From positions 975,001 to 1,039,000 of the forward strand of contig JAJOZX010000996.1 in assembly GCA_023014485.1 (NCBI GenBank): a stretch of DNA of 64,000 bases, given 5' to 3'. Of this stretch, positions 60,368-64,000 are shown one piece after another (the first letter of the stretch is position 1; every line of letters begins with the position of its first letter). The notes below the pieces were generated by a model. The model did not search any database. It worked only from the letters and a program-made list of their open reading frames with translations, and was not told the DNA's origin. The DNA is from Bathynomus jamesi (lineage: Eukaryota; Arthropoda; Malacostraca; Isopoda; Cirolanidae). A program made the translations under genes and the position numbers.

Positions 60368-61260
60368 TTTATATATTTTAATTAATTATAATAATTATAA
60401 TTACTTATATATTATTTTAATTATAATTAATTATAAATATTTATTTATATATTAATTATAATTATATATTCATCAAAATAAATATGTTCACTGGATTATA
60501 ATTAAAAAACAATTAAATAGTATATTTATACCTGTTGATCTTTATTCCTGAGAAATTTTGTTTGTGATCTAACATGGCTCTCAACCTGTTAAAGGTTCTC
60601 AACATTAGTTGGCCTGAGTACTGTGCCGATTTGTACCCCTTCCTTCTGACTTATTATTATTATTGTAAGGCCTGTTTATTGGTTATTTAAAAAAATGTTA
60701 TATTGATGATAATGACAGGCGTAAATATGATTAAATAATGATCATTATGAATTGTTTAAAAAAAATTGTAATATTAGTTTTTAATATTGGTTTTATTTAT
60801 TGGTTTTAATTAGCTTAATACTGTAGTTAATAGAGTAAAACGCCTTACAGTAATTAATATTATTAATAATTATAAAATATTCACTTAATTTTATAATTTT
60901 TTTAATATTCTTCGATTCTTTCGTTCTTAAGATAAATTTTAATATAATTATTTATTTTATTACTTGATAATAATAAAATTATTTATCTTATTTAATAATA
61001 AGATAAAAGCAGAAAGACAGACTTTGAAAATGACGGTTGTATTAAGTGAAAGGTAATTTGTAATTGAAGGCGATTTAATTTAATTAACTAATGATTGATT
61101 AGTTCCTAACCGATGGTGACATCGTTTCAAAATATATAGAAAATAAAAGGATAGATATAATATAGAAAAAATCAATTAAAAATTCAATTAAAAATCTATA
61201 GAATTTAACTTAAAATTGGGGAAAATGTTTTTCTTGTATTTTTCAACCTTTTCAGTTCCT
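60368..61260. other. AT-rich spacer, no gene seen
   Basis: ATTATAATTA-type low-complexity sequence with no conserved frame. Confidence 0.6.
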
Positions 61261-61271
61261 GGTTTAAGATT

Positions 61272-61350
61272 AATGAGTGGTTTAGTGGGTATAATACCAT
61301 TTTCCCCGTAAGTGAAAATGAGGTCCAGGGTTCGATTCCCGATCGTGCTG
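61272..61350 (+). tRNA. Degenerate tRNA-like sequence (SINE head or pseudo-tRNA)
   Basis: A box TGGTTTAGTGG fits TRGYNNARNNG, and B box GGTTCGATTCC is perfect, about 40 bases apart. The anticodon stem (ATTTTC/GAAAAT) is over-long with a 9-base loop, and the T stem pairs only three bases, so a working tRNA is unlikely. A (TAA)n run follows. Confidence 0.5.
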
Positions 61351-61359
61351 GTTAATAAT

Positions 61360-62310
61360 AATATAGGAAGTAACGCAATGGCCGTATTAATTGGCCTGGT
61401 CGCTGTGCCAATTTTTGGCCCTTTTGAATGATTAGTACGTAACTGTCATTATGGTTCTTTTTTGCTAGAAATAATTGTAGCTAAAATATTCGACGATGTA
61501 ATAGCAACGATTTATAAGATCGTTTGAAAACCTGGTTCTGCATGTGATTTATCGTCAATGCCAGAGGTAAAAAAAATAAAAATACCCACAGTTTTGGATT
61601 TTGGACTATAATATGATCTCCTGCCAACAGAAACCGCGGACAGACAAAAATATCGCTGCGTCTTAAATTCCTCAAAACATTCTTCAGTATACAAAATCTC
61701 TTTATCCAAGAATTCAGGAGCGCAAATCCTGAAAGCTTTGAAAAAAATAATCCCACGTTGAAGCTTTTTTTAAAGGATTGTGGACAATTTGCGTAAACAA
61801 GAAGTGGAGTAAATTTCTTTCGTATATACACGAAAAGTGGCTATCCAATTTAGTTTTTTTATATTTTTAAATTTGTGTTTTACAGACATTGGCAGTAAAT
61901 ACTTTAGATGTATTTAAATAATAAATACATTACTTGAAAATAAAAGTAATGAAATACTAAATAAAATTTAGGTTTTCAGAAAGTATTTAAATACTAAATA
62001 AATTACTCCTAAAATGTATTTAAATACATTTCAAATACAATGTAGATATTTTTCAAAAAGCACACAAAATCACTAACATCAGCTTAGAGTCAAATAAAAT
62101 CGAGAAGTCGCAGAAGTAGACGCTGCAATTCTTTTGTGGCAGTGAAGACATAACGTCTTCACTTTACTACCATCTTTGGAAGTTATTCGGAAATATTTTC
62201 CATCAAAAAGTAAGGCTAATTGCGCAGTTAGCGCTGAACTTACACCAAAACACCGGCCTCAAATCGCCACTTTCCCAGCTGAAAATGGGCGAGTGTCCTG
62301 TAATCATCAT
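61360..62310. other. Spacer, no gene seen
   Basis: No supported frame; repeated TATTTAAATA words at 61905-62040. Confidence 0.5.
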
Positions 62311-62319
62311 TTTGGTGTG

Positions 62320-62378
62320 CCAAAAGTCTGGATCCATAGGAAAATATTTATTTTAATACATAAATTACAACAAATGGT
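62320..62378 (+). mobile_element. Fragment of fold-back mariner terminus
   Basis: CCAAAAGTCTGGATCCATAG and the following ~40 bases equal the left arm of the element at 15208-15577 up to AACAAATGGT, then break into (TA)n. Confidence 0.85.
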
Positions 62379-62394
62379 GTATATATATATGTTA

Positions 62395-63010
62395 CCCCCT
62401 CCGTTTATGGCCCTGGGGTGGTTCGGATCGACGGGGGTTCTAGTTAGGAGGCAGCAACGGATATTTCTTCTATAACATTCTAATTCTTTTCCGCCGGTCA
62501 AATGGTGGGTCGCCACTTGTTAAACTCTTGGCTACAGACTCGCCAGACTGTTATGCCAATATCTTCTATGGTGCTTGGGTTGTCTCTTTCTCTCGCTTTA
62601 TGGGGTCGACAAATATATATATCCTGGCTATAGGGTCGCCAGTTATTAATTCTTCTCTTGCTATAATACTGTGATACTTTCTCTGAGACTAAAATTATCG
62701 ACTTTTCTTTTATAACTTATCGACTTTACTGACTAAGTTCTTTTGAAGATAGCCCAACTCGAGGGGGAAAATAAAAAGTGTCTCTTACTGTAATTTACTT
62801 CTTAAAAATTTACAGGTAGTGGTCTGAATTTTACAGGGGTAGAGGTTCGACCTCTTTCGACCATGGCTCAGGCCGGAATCTAAAAAGTTAAGGAGGCAAG
62901 GGGCCTCTGCCCCCACCTCGCAGCGAGGCTGCTAACAAGGGAGGCTCGTAGCAGTGACCAAAGCAGAGAGCCGTAATGAAGTGCAATTCATTTTACAAAT
63001 ACATGTATAA
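62395..63010. other. Unclassified repeat-like sequence
   Basis: GTTACCCCCTCCGTTTATGG and several GGGTCGCCA/GTCGACAAA words with mixed composition suggest a solo LTR or other dispersed repeat, but I cannot find a second copy or clear ends. Confidence 0.3.
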
Positions 63011-63384
63011 TATAAACCTAAATGTTTGGGGGACGGCAGTTGAAGGTTAAGTTCCCCCCTTTTAAACACAGGATCAGATGTTTGAAAGATTCCAAATAAA
63101 AATTTAAAAAAAATAAAAATAAACTAATTTGTATTTTTCGCCGAGTCTACATTTATGAAGGCGATATAATTTCATAGTAGTACATAAGTACAATTTGAGT
63201 ACATGACTGAGTACGTATTAATTTTGGTTCATTACAATTACGAGTACAATTATGGATTACTTCACATTCCCTTATTGTTGTTTAATTACTCTTCCATTTA
63301 AAGTCCATTACAAGTTATTATCATTAATTACAGTTTCATTAAAGTACATTACGTCGTTTTACAATTCTTAGTGTTTTTATATTT

Positions 63385-63558
63385 ATATATGGTTATAATA
63401 TATATATGGTTATAATATATATGGTTATAATATATATGGTTATAATATATATATGGTTATAATATATATATGGTTATATATATATGGTTATAATATATAT
63501 ATGGTTATAATATATATATGGTTAATATATATATGGTTATAATATATATATGGTTATT
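63385..63558. repeat. TATATATGGTTATAA minisatellite
   Basis: About eleven copies of a 14-18-base unit, ATATATATGGTTATAA with varying TA length. Confidence 0.95.
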
Positions 63559-64000
63559 AGTACAACACAAGTACATGAGACATGACACACACAATATAAC
63601 ATAACGCATAATAATGTTATAAATTCGAATCAGAGCGAAAGGAGATATTTATCTTAGAAGCGTTCGATTTTGCTATAGTTAGCGGAATTTGATCACCTAC
63701 CTCAGCATTTTCGAGTTCATTGAGAGGTGATATAATTAAAAATAAAAATGAAAAAAATAATACGAGAACGTATTTTTGCGTTTTCGAACGAATGCATGAA
63801 GTTTTGTGTTTCATAGATTGACACGAGTAAAAATGAATATTTAATAAAATTTATATAGGATAATGATCAAGGGAAATTAATGACGGGAAAATGTGACGTA
63901 TGGATGAATATGGTTGAATAATAATATTTATACTACATAACACCACAACATTATTATTAAAGAATTTACCATACATTGAATACGGAAGATGTCCAAATAC
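63559..64000. other. Spacer at window end, no gene seen
   Basis: AT-rich; only short frames without recognised motifs. Confidence 0.6.

Noticed and set aside
52340..60380. The two CACTG elements as one segmental inverted duplication
   Set aside because: Each has its own 3-bp duplication and flanks diverge immediately outside the ends, so independent transposition fits better.

Overview
This 64-kb window is eukaryotic DNA, most likely from an arthropod. I cannot name the species, and the arthropod call is itself an inference. It rests on tRNA-derived SINEs, Penelope, mariner, hAT, Ty3/gypsy and I-clade elements, many (TA)n, (CT)n and (AAT)n tracts, TTAGG-like runs, and one TATA/TCAGT/AGTTC core promoter. 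There is no operon, CRISPR array or rRNA, and no confident host protein-coding gene. Almost every coding trace belongs to a transposable element, and nearly all are broken by frameshifts, stops or nested insertions.

Layout. 0-8.3 kb: SINE fragment, fold-back mariner, a hAT-type element with an 8-bp target duplication carrying a 450-bp repeat array, a Penelope-like element (RT plus GIY-YIG) between inverted arms with hammerhead-like motifs, and a second fold-back element. 8.4-10.9 kb: a spliced copy of an uncharacterised transposase-like family (here called the 'HTQ-ER' family). 11-15.6 kb: inverted SINE pair, mariner derivative, hAT derivative, two more fold-back mariners. 15.6-21 kb: two LINE copies on opposite strands, with an unknown signal-peptide ORF between them. 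22-25.5 kb: a decayed gene with a core promoter, related to the CACTG-ended elements at 52-60 kb, then a LINE remnant.

27-42 kb: a Ty3/gypsy retrotransposon (27531-36964) inserted in the end of another element. Its RT core is deleted, but it has an OTU-like domain and a second protease-like domain between RNase H and integrase. Then come a hAT element with a BED finger and a second HTQ-ER element (39199-42156). 42-48.6 kb: a GC-rich I-clade LINE on the minus strand.

49-60.4 kb: a nest of elements. A third HTQ-ER gene is split by a 201-bp MITE. Two nearly identical elements with CACTGG ends and 3-bp TTA/TAA target duplications lie in inverted orientation (52355-56787 and 58006-60364). The first has been invaded by a fourth HTQ-ER element with ~430-bp inverted arms. 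60.4-64 kb: AT-rich DNA with a tRNA-like SINE head, an unclassified repeat and a TA-rich minisatellite.

The strongest leads are the two poorly characterised transposase families: one with CACTA-like ends whose two copies share one amber codon, the other present as four different elements. The gypsy element with its unusual domain order and the repeated formation of fold-back derivatives come next. Superfamily names are given only where ends, target duplications or motifs support them.
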